64,000 nt of DNA, taken from Aedes albopictus (taxonomy: Eukaryota > Arthropoda > Insecta > Diptera > Culicidae). The DNA is taken from the NCBI RefSeq assembly GCF_035046485.1, contig NC_085138.1:91189228-91253227 (forward strand), in the 5' to 3' direction. This document shows, piece by piece, positions 53,727 to 64,000 of the stretch (positions are counted from its first letter, which is position 1; each line of letters begins with the position of its first letter). Below the pieces are notes generated by a model. It searched no databases. It saw only the letters and a list, made by a program, of their open reading frames with translations, and had not been told where the DNA came from. Position numbers and translations under genes: made by a program.

Positions 53727-54881
53727 TTTTATGTTGATATTTTCACTGATTGATTTTTTTTTTTCAAATTAACACAACCTAATTGTCGCCGGTCTGCTGC
53801 ATAGTTACAAAATTATTATTTTTTTTTCAACTTTTAATTGATTCCATTCCATTGTAATGCTAGTTTACAGCTGAAAATCATGTTTAGTGTAAAATTATGC
53901 TCTAAGTTTGAAAGCATAAGGAAAGAAAAATACAGTAGCTGAAAATATTTTCGATATCCCGTACAAAGCTGGCGGTTTTGAATCAACATTGCTACAACTG
54001 CCAAAGATTTTTTTTTTTTTTGCTACAATTTAGGGAGATTGTTCCCAACACTCATCAATATCTAGTCTGACGAGAAAAAAAAAATAATCAGATATTCAAA
54101 ACATATTACACTCAGCTTCCTATTATTGCAAAAAAGATATTTAAATTTGGTGAATTGTAACTTGAGATATTTGAATTTTAGTAAATTCTAAAAAACACTT
54201 GGTTGCGATTGTCTCGTATAATAAAAAAAAACTGTACTTCTTAGTTTTCTTATTTTAAACACGGTCTCAAAATCAGCACGTAATTATGCATCAATAATTT
54301 TAATCGTTAACAGAAGTCCGCGACTTTCCTTTGATTTTGTTAACTAGTGTTATTTGTTCGTATTTTTCATCCACTTGTTCTTCTGTAAATCATTATTCTT
54401 GTTATATTTTTCCATTATTTATTGAAAATCACTTATTTCCTTTTTTTAAATAAATTTTTGAATAACTTCTTTATTTTTCCCACAACAGTATTTCAATTAA
54501 AATGTTTTTGTTTAAATCGTAAAAATTTTTCATCATTTCAAACCAACTCACAAAAAATTTAAACCATCTCAAAACACTTAATCATTTAAAAGGTTAATAC
54601 TCACGATACCATCGAATAATGCAGGCTGAATGATGTCCATTGGTCCAGACACTCGGTTCCATACACAGGTTGTTGCGTTGCCATTTCCAATTCGGTGCTA
54701 CGTTGTATTCCACTATCACTTGCGCTGCTACGAATTTCATCTTTTCCATCCAGTCTGTAACATTTTCTTCTTAATTGTTCAAAACTGTTCAATGTTTATG
54801 GTTTGCACTGATTCTGACACTGATTTCTTCCACCAGTCAGAAAATTGGCGTCCCGCTGTTCTAATTGTCGAACAGTTTTCT
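53727..54881 (-). other. leader of the LTR element (between primer site and gag)
   Basis: About 1.15 kb of AT-rich 5' untranslated sequence with no long frame. It would hold the packaging signal. The 121-codon plus-strand frame at 54630 is antisense and has no domain. Confidence 0.5.
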
Positions 54882-55043
54882 GCTGTCACCATATTGAAGC
54901 GCCCTGTACCGTCCAGGGGCTGCATTAAACACTACACGGAATGTGATATCTTTAATTTCATTACAGTCCGACGTAGTTTTAATAAATTATATTGAAGTAT
55001 CACAAACCATCACTTATCTTATATTACAACGCTGTCACCATAT
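54882..55043 (-). repeat. extra 149-bp tandem copy of U5 plus primer-binding site
   Basis: 54882-55030 (13-bp 'gctgtcaccatat' plus the 136-bp inner end of the LTR) is repeated directly: 55031-55043 is the second copy of the 13-mer, followed by the full LTR. A second LTR edge and second primer site therefore lie inside the element. Copies look identical. Confidence 0.85.
55031..55043 (-). other. candidate primer-binding site
   Basis: Directly inside the 5' LTR the minus strand reads ATA then TGGTGACAGC. TGG complements the CCA end of a tRNA. A second identical copy lies at 54882-54894. I could not name the tRNA. Confidence 0.55.
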
Positions 55044-56575
55044 TGAAGCGCCCTGTACCGTCCAGGGGCTGCATTAAACACTACACGGAATGTGATATCT
55101 TTAATTTCATTACAGTCCGACGTAGTTTTAATAAATTATATTGAAGTATCACAAACCATCACTTATCTTATATTACAACGATTCACTTTTTCTCCTTAGT
55201 ATTGTTCTAGTCTTTCCTAAAAACTTTTCAACGAATTACATTACACTTTTCACTTAATTCGTATCACCTAAGTCCTTGCTTTTCGTACTAACTACAGCCT
55301 TTATTTGGACAGTATCTAGAGGTGTCCCACATGGGAGCTCAAGACTTATCCGATGTGCTGCCTGCGTTAACGTTGTCACCGAACTCCCCGACTACTGACC
55401 CCGACTGAAGCCAAAGCTTCCGTATTTATAGCCTAAATTTCCTAGCAATACCCGAACCAGCTTGGGCGTGTCTAAAATTCCTACGATCATTCTCGTCTTG
55501 CCGAAGATGTCATGATAAATCCTAACAATGCCCGAACCAACTTGGGCGTATCCAATACCCTACCAAATGAAAATACTAATAAGTCCAAAACCTAGACCTC
55601 TACCTATCCTACTTGTCCTCATCGTGATTAAAATCCTTCTCTTCTTGAAAACATCACGACTCTTCTATCTTGGGCGTATCCCAAGCCCTACCAAGAATCT
55701 TAATGCCAACGAAAAACTTAAATCTCCTAACCACGCCTGACTTGGGCGTGTTCGCACAAAACCTACTGAGAATCTTTACACCAAGGCCTACATCTTCTAG
55801 CCCCGCCTCACTTGAGCGTATACAAGGCTTGGGTGTGTGAAAGAATTGAACCCCACCATCGACGTCATTATCATTCTCCCCATCATCATCATCGTCACCA
55901 TCATCATCCTCATCGTCTTTGGAATTTGGCACCAAATTCTCCAAAACAAAGCGCCTGCTTTGTTATTGAAGTGTACCTTACTTGGGCACAGTGAACCCTA
56001 GCCAAGCCCCGTCCGCGGATGTTGGTTGAAATTATACCCCCACATTCTTTTCTTTCAGTTTACTCGAAGTCAAAACAAATCGAGTGCAAAACAAGTCCGG
56101 CGCCGTATGCCGCCAATACGGTGTCTCAATTTCAGAACATTCCAGCTAAGGTCCACCTGAGTTCAGAACCTTACCCGGCCAATTCGGCGCCTTGATTTCG
56201 AAACAAAAATAAACAATCTTTGTTCCGGCGCGATCAATATGATGTCGCGGTTCCATATCATTCTTTCGGGTTTATTACCCATCGTTGTCCCAAGCGTAAT
56301 TGAAATTGCATCACACCGACCGGACCTAACGCGTTGCAACACGATCGCACCCGGCCACCACCGGACGATGACGGGTTATAAAAACTAGGTCAATAACGAA
56401 TGGTGCGATTTTCGTTGCTTCCAATATGCCGCGCGTGAGGTAGGTAGACCCTACTATGAAAATTGAATCTAAAATCCCCCGGGCAGCTGTTGGGAATGTG
56501 GGGTGAAAATGCATTTTTGTTTCAGTTGAATTGACTTTGAATATCGGAGTGCGTGGGAATATTTAGGTCTATGCA
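55044..56575 (-). repeat. 5' LTR
   Basis: 1532 bp, same length and apparently same sequence as the 3' LTR. The promoter TATA box is at 55424-55430 (minus), so transcription should start about 25-30 nt below it, near 55395-55400. Ends at 56575 against the CAGG duplication. Confidence 0.92.
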
Positions 56576-56579
56576 CAGG

Positions 56580-58746
56580 GTTCTCTGATCTTTCCCCGGC
56601 ACTTATGGGGCTCCCTACCGGGTAGCTGACAGGTTGTTTAGTAAATACGTACTTCCAATGTAGCGAAATATTCGTGTGCTCGCAACGCTCACCGAGAGTA
56701 TCACGCATTTCGAACGCAAAACCCGCGCCGATCCACAAAGGAGAACGCGCAATGTTTTGATTTCGGGATCGGAAAAGCAAATTTTTCTCGTTGGGATTCT
56801 ACATTCCACTATTGGCCACCACGGTGTGTGCCCCCTACGGGTAGAGTGGTTTCACGCGATGGGATGTTGCATATGGTGGGGCCCGACATAGACTCAGCAA
56901 CAGCATTCACTACACCATCGCCACGCCGCCGGTCAGTTTATCAAACATTTTTCTGAGGTTGTGGTAGAGCAGTGGTCTGTTTTTCCAGTTTTAGCTATTG
57001 ATGTTTGGTTAGGCAGTTAGGCAGTTCACCTTTCGCGGGTGGGTGTCAGTTACCGGGTCAATGATGGTCGCAGTTTGTGGGAAACCAATGTGGGGAATAA
57101 ATTTAACTTGTGGGTTATGTTTTCCAACAGGATGGTGTATGAAAGTAATAGGATGGTAATTAACATATATTCAAAAATGTGACTTTTCAACAGAAAGATC
57201 ATGAGGTCGTCGACGGAACGCCTTAGTGACGAATTATTTAAAGGGTTTTCATAAAAACTGAATGTTGTAAAAAAACGTTTCACAAAATTAAATTTCCATG
57301 TAAAAACTTGTTTTTTTTTTGTTACGGATTACATTATTATCGCATATCTACGAATATCATGTTTATAACTACATTAAGAAACAACAAAGTAGCAAGGAAC
57401 GAGCTCACTAATTCAAATGCACCTATGCATTGCGCCATCGCCGATCGAAAGAGAACAAACTCTTGTCGTTGCTTACTGTCTGAAACGATAGATAAACACA
57501 CGTGAGTCATTTCGCGATGCTCTACATAGAAAACAGAATAGCTGACCCAATTATTGCTTATCTGCAAAGTCTTTGAAAGTAAGCAAATGATGAATGGGTA
57601 ACAGTTTCAACTGTTTTGCATTCCCCCCCGAAGAAAATAGTTCAAACCTAGCAAAGTTCAACAATAAAACCATCAAGCGTCCGAAACCGCTTCTACCGCA
57701 GCAGCGCAAATTCCCTAATACCCTACGACAATTAAACCGGAAAAGGTCAGTTTTCCCTCCCCAGTCCCAGTCAACCAACGAGGAACAAAGCCTAAAAGTG
57801 CAAATATACGGTGATTTATTAACTTGGAGTCCGAAAAGCCACACTTGAAAAATTGCATGGAGAATTATTTTTGAATTTTTAACAAAGCTCGCGGTAAATT
57901 GCTTCTGGTTGAGGGAGTCAGTCCACCGCTCGGGATTGGCATGTCCATTTAGTCCATTTTGTCCATTTGGGAGTATGGGAGACAGGAAAAAGCATCAGAA
58001 AAACGGCATCAGCAGGAATTTCTCCGTTATTGAATTGAATGCACTGGAATCCTTCCGGAATCCACCTGAGGCACGTCATTCGGTCCATCGGTCCGACGGT
58101 CACTCGTTCGAATGGTTCAGTAGTGGTTCCCGGAATTGATGCTCTCCGGTAAAGAGAGTAAGCTTTTCTGTCTCGAACGTCACACTCCATCACACTGGCT
58201 GACTGGATGGCCGGCGAAGCTCGTCCTGTGTGGGGGCATGTTTGTTCCCTTTAGCACACTACACCCGGTTTGAAATATTTATTGTCTGATTGATTTATGC
58301 TCGTTGCACTTGGTTTGGTAGGACGACGTTCAGCGTTGGGCTTCCGAGTGCTGGTATTTGCTGCTAAAATAGCTAAGAAGGGCACTGGTTTACTGGGTAA
58401 CGGGTTTGGTATTTTCATCACACCATTGTTCTTGTTAATAGTATGTACTTCTTGGAAGTGGGAGTAGACAATTGGCTGTCGCATCGAATTATATGGTCGA
58501 TTTTTCAAGTATGTACTATAGCATAGCATAGCCTATGCAGCATAAACACTTTCATAAATCATGAATGGATCTACATCCATTACCATTGCAGATTTCGCTA
58601 CTATTTATAAAAACTTCCCTGATGAAGACCCACACCAAGCGCCGAAACGTTTAAAGTTATAAACTAATTCCTCTTTCAATTAAGTTTTGACCAGATAGAG
58701 TTAACAGAAGGACCATTTATCAAAACCCTGGCCGCATTCCAAATAG
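56580..58746. other. no gene recognised; single-copy-looking flank
   Basis: 56600-57000 and 57580-58230 are GC-richer and lack repeat signatures; possible regulatory or intronic DNA. A hammerhead-like string lies at 58619-58650 (CTGATGAAG...CGAAACGT) but with a poorly paired middle. No reading frame above 103 codons and none with a domain. Confidence 0.4.
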
Positions 58747-58754
58747 CTATGCAC

Positions 58755-60930
58755 TAGGCCTGTCCACCTTTTCAAAAATGTTCTCTGATTCTCAAGTCCA
58801 CCCCCATATTTTGATTGGCATCCTATAAGAAGTAACTGGTCAAAATTTCAGCCAAATCCATTGAAATTAAGAGGTGCATCAAATCAATTTTGTGTTTTTC
58901 GACTATTTTTGAACTTCAAAAAATCAAAACTACACTAAAACATGTCAAAACTTAATTCTTTAGGCAGAAATTGAAAGCTATACTTGTTTGCTACAACTTC
59001 TCCGAACAACGTGTGCCAATAAAATTGGAGGAAACATGTGTAATTATCACATTTGTGATCAGAAAAACCTCAAAAAGTTGATTTTTTGAAAGATTTTGTT
59101 CTGGAACACCCTAATATACGTAACAAGTTTGATATTTTAAAACGGCATCATATTCTCTCATGTTTTTTTGGTTTTTTGCTTCTTTGACACCAATGCAGTA
59201 GGAGTTGAGCAAAAAATATTAAAATTCGGGAAAGCAAAATGTGGCCTAAAAACTAGCTTTTTGGAGGCAATCACGCTGTGGCGCGAAATTGTACTGAACG
59301 TAGTAGCATTGCTTCCTTGTAGTTTGCCTTGGCTACCCCCTACCCAATGTGTTCTATAATGGAGGTGAGGGGATCATTTCGTGTATTACACAGCGGTGTA
59401 TATGTGTTAGTGCACTGAATTTGTGTTCACATAGCAACCCACCGCATTTAAACACAACTGACGTCATACGGTTTGTTTTGGAATTAGTGCGAGGACAGCT
59501 ACACCCTTAAAAACATCAACTCATACAACACAAGATTTCTAAAAATTAAGCCGAAGTATAAATGCCCAATAATGGCGTTAAACATTCATGAAATTACTTC
59601 TAATCAAATTTCAGCTTCATCTTGTGCCTAAACACTGTTTTGTTCTGTTGAAATTTTAGATATTATTTGAAATATGATGTCACATTTATTTTGTCGAACA
59701 ATAAATTATATTCAACTCTGTGTCAATTCTCTTGAGCGTGTTGCCCTACCGTGGTTTCTAAGGGCGACCTTACCGTTGTTGTGCAAACGACAACATGACA
59801 ATGGAAAAACGGGAGACACTACAGAGAGTTAATGAAAAATCTTCATGAGGTAAATCTACAGGTAAATTACTTATTTAATACTGCTAACGTTTCGCTTATT
59901 GTAGGCAGATGCAACAATTTACTTGAACACGACTTATTTAAGGCAGCTTGTGTACAGTGATGCGTAAGAATAGCCAAAAATGCTTAAGAAAAGTAAGTCG
60001 ATGCGACGGATATCCAGTATGGTGGGTATCATGGTGGATATTCTGGAATTTGTTTATTATGGTTCTTCAAGCCCCAAAAGAAAGAATCAGCTCACAAAGA
60101 GAGCCTTTCTCTTGTAGATATATTTCTACCTGTATAATTTTCATTTATTGTTACAGTAAATGTGCATAATATTTTCAATGTAAACCAATTGTTGTGTGTT
60201 TCCTCTCGCCGATGAGCCGGTATGACGTCACTAACCTTCGCCTTCGAAGTTGTTTTCATAAACAATCTACTAACACAAGCTTACAGGAACTTCCTCCACA
60301 CCTTCTATATATCACATTGCCCCCTACCACGGGTGATAACAAACAAGCGTGATGACAGGTGTTGGCTATCATATCAGTGCTGACGCGATGCCACTTTTTG
60401 CGCGCCAAAGCGTGATTGCACCCGAAAAGCTAGTGTTTAGGCCACATTTGGCTTTCCCGAATTTTAATATTTTTTGCTCAACTCCTACAGCATTGGTGTC
60501 AAAGAAGCAAATAACCAAAAAACATTGGAGAATATGATGCCGTTTTGAAAAATCCAACTTATTACGTATATAAGGGTGTTCCAGACCAAAACCTATCAAA
60601 AAATCAAAATTTTAAGGTTTTTCTGATTACAAATGTGATAATTACACATGTTTCCTTCAATTTTATTGGCACACGTTGTTCGGAGAAGTTGTAGCAAACA
60701 AGTATAGCTTTCAAATTCTTCCAAAAGAATTAGGTTTTGACAAGTTTTAGTGTGGTTATGATTTTTTGAAGTTCAAAAATAGTCGAAAAACACAAAATTG
60801 ATTTGATGCACCTCTTAATTTCAATGGATTTGGCTGAAATTTTGACCAGTTACTTGTTATAGGATGCCAATCAAAATATGGGGGTGGACTTGAAAATCAG
60901 AGAACATTTTTGAAAAGCTGGACAGGCCTA
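58755..60930. mobile_element. hAT-like inverted-repeat element with 8-bp target duplication
   Basis: TAGGCCTGTCCACCTTTTCA begins the left arm and its inverse ends the right. Arms of about 540-560 bp (58755-59290, 60375-60930) mirror each other with scattered differences. The element is flanked by a perfect CTATGCAC duplication (58747-58754, 60931-60938). An 8-bp duplication fits hAT (or P). The central 1.1 kb has no transposase: the longest frame is 73 codons. Non-autonomous. Confidence 0.8.
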
Positions 60931-60939
60931 CTATGCACA

Positions 60940-61711
60940 ATATCATTGACCCACTTCAACTAAACACTCTTCTTGACAAAGTCCTTGCAAGTATTTTTAT
61001 TTTATAGGTCTAATCATCAACTTGGAAAGCGAAGAGTGGTATGAATAGCGAATATTCATAAGGTCTATGGTCATTGGTCATATAACAATATAGTGAACAA
61101 ATAACTAATCGGAAAGATCTCGCCAAATCTCGTCGGAAGAGTGCACCAACGACTCGATTTTTCTCCATTTCACTTTTCACTCACTGTTTACTTTCCACGT
61201 CGAACACAGTACTCTTGGCAAGGAATCCTCCAAAACTAGACGCAGTTACTGCACTGTTTATTTTTTTGTCGAAAAACCAACTCCCGGCAAGAAATGTTCT
61301 GAATCTAGTCACGCTTACGTCAATGTTTACTTTTTGCGTTCAAAAAATACTCCCAGCAAAGAATCTTCTGAATCTTGTTGCGCTCACTTCACTATCAACT
61401 TTTTTTTTCAACGAAACACCCTGTAAATAGTATTCTGAATCGAGCGACTGCAAACTATGGTTCCATTTTTTTTAACTGTTGAAAATTTACTTAAGCTTTT
61501 AAAGTGTCAAAACTTTCTCAATTTTCCACAGATTATTGTAATTTTATACAAATCTTTTTTAAAACTTATTTTCAACAAAAAAGCTAGTAGAGCAATGCTT
61601 TTCCAAAATCAAGCAAGCAAAATATGAGTACTATTATAGAATTTCTCATATTTTTTTTTCATTTTTTTACTTTAGGGCTCGATAACAACTGCTTCACCAG
61701 TTTAAAATCTT
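60940..61711. other. no gene recognised; loose internal repeat
   Basis: 61190-61440 has three worn repeats of about 65 bp ('actcttggcaaggaatcctcc', 'actcccggcaagaaatgttct', 'actcccagcaaagaatcttct' types, each followed by 'gaatct.gt..cgctcac/ttac'). Otherwise AT-rich. Confidence 0.45.
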
Positions 61712-61715
61712 TTAA

Positions 61716-61830
61716 CCTTCCGTAACTCGCGCGGTTGGCTACCTGCGTCAGCACCACACTGAAGCGGAGTACAAAAAGCGAGTTTTTTTCAACGTGTTGT
61801 ACAAAATACAACAGCGCGATTACTCGAGGG
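61716..61830. mobile_element. 115-bp TTAA-flanked MITE
   Basis: The ends CCTTCCGTAACTCGCGCGGTTG and the inverse CCCTCGAGTAATCGCGCTGTTG pair imperfectly. Both abut TTAA (61712-61715 and 61831-61834). A very short piggyBac-type derivative is likely. Confidence 0.6.
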
Positions 61831-61834
61831 TTAA

Positions 61835-62700
61835 CGCGCTTTTGTAGACATTGAGTTGCCTAAATAAGTTCTGAGCAAACTATTCGTTAATAGTAGTTTA
61901 CGCAACAAAGTGCAGAATGACGATTTTAACAGCACGAGTCGTACATTTATTTAACGAGGCTTGCCGACAATGTTTTTTGCAAGTTCATAAATTACTGCTT
62001 GAACAAAACTTTTTCATCAAACTGCATACTGATGCTCATAGCCATGTTTAAGGAAATCTGATCTATGCAGGTTATACTGTGCAGTTGTCACAATTTTTCA
62101 AAACTGCATCCAGAAAGCATCAAGAAGTTGATCAAAACTTAAAACAGTTCTGTAATGGTTCATTACGCAACGCAAATTAGTGTCGTAATGAACCATTACA
62201 GCACTGTTAATTTGGTGTAAGAAAGTAGGCCTTTTCCTGTCAGATTTGCATGAGGTAAAACAGCCTATTACGATGAGAAATTGCAAAAAATAAGTACTTT
62301 TATGATACTCTTCACCGAAAACTGTCAAAACATGGCTGAAAATTTTCAAACAATTTTCCAAATTTGCAGTTTATTCACAACATTTTGGACCAAAGTATCG
62401 GCATACACCTTATTGCAAATACTAGAATAGAATAGGGGTTTTCAATTTGCAAAACAGAACTAAGCCAATTTATTTGCGCAAAAATATATCCAGGTTTACA
62501 AAAACCGAAGTTATGCACTCAAATTTTCATCTCACAACAGTTAAAGTTAGATAAAACCACATAGAACAACTAACGACAACGAAACTTTTCCCCGAAGAAG
62601 ACACCATTCAAAGTGTCGAATCGTCGTTTAATTTGTCAAGACTGGGTTGGCGTTAAATCCAAGCTGCATAGAACAGGAATAGAATAGAAAAAAATCGACT
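61835..62700. other. no gene recognised
   Basis: AT-rich. 62155-62205 holds an imperfect palindrome around 'aatggttcattacg/cgtaatgaaccatt'. A hammerhead-like string is at 62591-62624 (CCGAAGAAGACAC-loop-GTGTCGAATCG). No credible ORF. Confidence 0.4.
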
Positions 62701-62708
62701 TCCCATTA

Positions 62709-63966
62709 ATAGAATAGAATAGAATAGAATAGGAATAGAATTGGAATAGAATAGGAATAGAATAGGAATAGAATAGGAATAGAATAGGAATAGAATAGGA
62801 ATAGAAATGGTATAGAATAGGAATAGAACAGGAATAGAATAGGAATGGAATTGGAACAGAATTGGAATAGAATTGGAATAGAATAGGAATAGAATAGGAA
62901 TAGAATAGGAATAGAATAGGTATAGAATAGGAATAGAATTGGAATAGAATAGGAATAGAATAGAAATAGAATAGAAATAGAATAGGAACAGAATAGGAAC
63001 AGAATAGGAACAGAATAGGAATAGAATAGGAATAGAATAGGAATAGAATAAGAATAGAATAGGAATAGAATAGGAATAGAATAGGTATATAATAGGAATA
63101 GAATAGGAATAGAATAGGAATAGAATAGGAATAGAATAGGCATAGAATAGGAACAGAATAGGAATATAATAGGAATAGAATAGGAATAGAATAGGAATAG
63201 AAAAGGAATAGAATTGGAATAGAATAGGAATAGAATAGGAATAAAATAGAAATAGAATTGGAATAGAATAGGAATAGAATAGGAATAGAATAGGAATAGA
63301 ATAGGAATAGAATAGGAATAGAATAGGAATAGAATAGGAATAGAATAGGAATAGAATAGGAATAGAATAGGAATAGAATAGGAATAGAATAGGAATAGAA
63401 TAGGAATAGAATAGGAATAGAATAGGAATAGAATAGGAATAGAATAGGAATAGAATAGGAATAGAATAGGAATAGAATAGGAATAGAATAGGAATAGAAT
63501 AGGAATAGAATAGGAATAGAATAGGAATAGAATAGGAATAGAATAGGAATAGAATAGGAATAGAATAGGAATAGAATAGGAATAGAATAGGAATAGAATA
63601 GGAATAGAATAGGAATAGAATAGGAATAGAATAGGAATAGAATAGGAATAGAATAGGAATAGAATAGGAATAGAATAGGAATAGAATAGAAATATAATAG
63701 GAATAGAATAGGAATAGAATAGAAATACAATAGGAATAGAACAGGAATAGAATAGGAATGAAATAGGAATAGAATAGGAATACAATAGGAATAGAACAGG
63801 AATAGAATAGGAATACAATAGGAATAAAATAGAATAGAATAGAATAGAATAGAATAGAATAGAATAGAATAGAATAGAATAGAATAGAATAGAATAGAAT
63901 AGAATAGAATAGAATAGAAAGAATAGAATAGAATAGAGTAGAATAGAATAGAATATAATAGAATAC
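62709..63966. repeat. satellite: 11-bp GGAATAGAATA array grading into (AGAAT)n
   Basis: About 1.1 kb of an 11-bp unit, near-perfect between about 63260 and 63690 and with point variants outside, followed by a 5-bp AGAAT array (63826-63956). Because 11 is not a multiple of 3 and the unit has no stop on the minus strand, several minus frames stay open for hundreds of codons with an S-I-P-I-L-F-L-F-Y period. These are not proteins. Confidence 0.92.
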
Positions 63967-64000
63967 AGAGGATAGACATAATGATCGAGACAGGCAAAAT

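Larger units (their letters stand above)
41211..56575 (-). mobile_element. Ty3/gypsy-type LTR retrotransposon, nearly complete, minus strand
   Basis: Spans 15.4 kb: two 1532-bp LTRs, gag, pol and a 3-kb 3' spacer. The 4-bp target duplication CAGG is at 41207-41210 and 56576-56579. The LTRs begin TG and end CA on both strands and look identical by eye, which implies a recent insertion. Domain order protease-RT-RNase H-integrase defines Ty3/gypsy. Without the nested 2.73-kb DNA element and the 149-bp extra tandem copy it would be about 12.5 kb, large for an insect gypsy element because of the long LTRs and spacer. No envelope-like ORF is recognised. Confidence 0.92.

Noticed and set aside
62636..63997. 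Open frames of 453 and 370 codons on the minus strand
   Set aside because: Both are translations of the 11-bp satellite; the same residue period appears in more than one frame and there is no unique sequence.
1..64000. CRISPR array, rRNA genes or bacterial-type operons
   Set aside because: No spacer-repeat structure, no rRNA core sequences, and all context is eukaryotic transposon mosaic.

Overview
This is a repeat-dominated stretch of an insect genome, most likely a culicine mosquito (Aedes-type). The basis is the density and kind of repeats: tRNA-derived SINEs of the Feilai type with intact target-site duplications, JAM1/RTE-like and LOA/I-like non-LTR elements, a Ty3/gypsy LTR element, TTAA-flanked and hAT-like non-autonomous DNA elements, and long degenerate tracts built on a 'ttcct-ccagg-aattc' theme. 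I found no intact host protein gene. The only host-gene trace I can name is a broken fragment of the LSG1 ribosome-biogenesis GTPase at about 37.96-38.19 kb. The window is probably intergenic or intronic.

Layout. 1-28 kb is a mosaic of old pieces: MITEs, four or more SINE copies or fragments, a 5'-truncated LOA-like copy (4.2-5.2 kb), a TTAA-flanked element (9.35-10.24 kb), two copies of a fully palindromic MITE (11.3 and 16.2 kb), several decayed RTE copies (15.4, 19.1, 22.9, 24.0, 25.1 kb), a tRNA-like gene (22.6 kb) and many 'ttcctccagg' tracts. 28.58-34.60 kb is a full-length LOA/I-group non-LTR retrotransposon on the minus strand with two intact ORFs, a short poly(A) tail and an 11-bp target-site duplication. 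34.6-41.2 kb holds a SINE, the LSG1 fragment, a 2.2-kb inverted-repeat element and another decayed RTE piece.

41.21-56.58 kb is a Ty3/gypsy-type LTR retrotransposon on the minus strand: 1532-bp LTRs that look identical, a CAGG target duplication, gag, a -1 frameshift site at the gag stop, and pol. Its pol gene is split by a 2.73-kb foldback-like DNA element (49.02-51.74 kb) with a TATA duplication. The 5' LTR/primer-binding-site junction carries an extra 149-bp tandem copy.

56.6-64 kb contains unremarkable single-copy-looking sequence, a 2.18-kb hAT-like inverted-repeat element with a perfect 8-bp duplication, a 115-bp TTAA MITE, and a 1.25-kb satellite of an 11-bp unit running into (AGAAT)n at the window edge.

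The only gene sets that work together are the two retrotransposons. In the gypsy element gag supplies the capsid, and pol supplies protease, reverse transcriptase, RNase H and integrase. In the LOA/I element ORF1 supplies an RNA-binding protein, and ORF2 supplies nicking endonuclease, reverse transcriptase and RNase H. The nesting gives a time order: the gypsy copy inserted recently, and the foldback element jumped into it later still.
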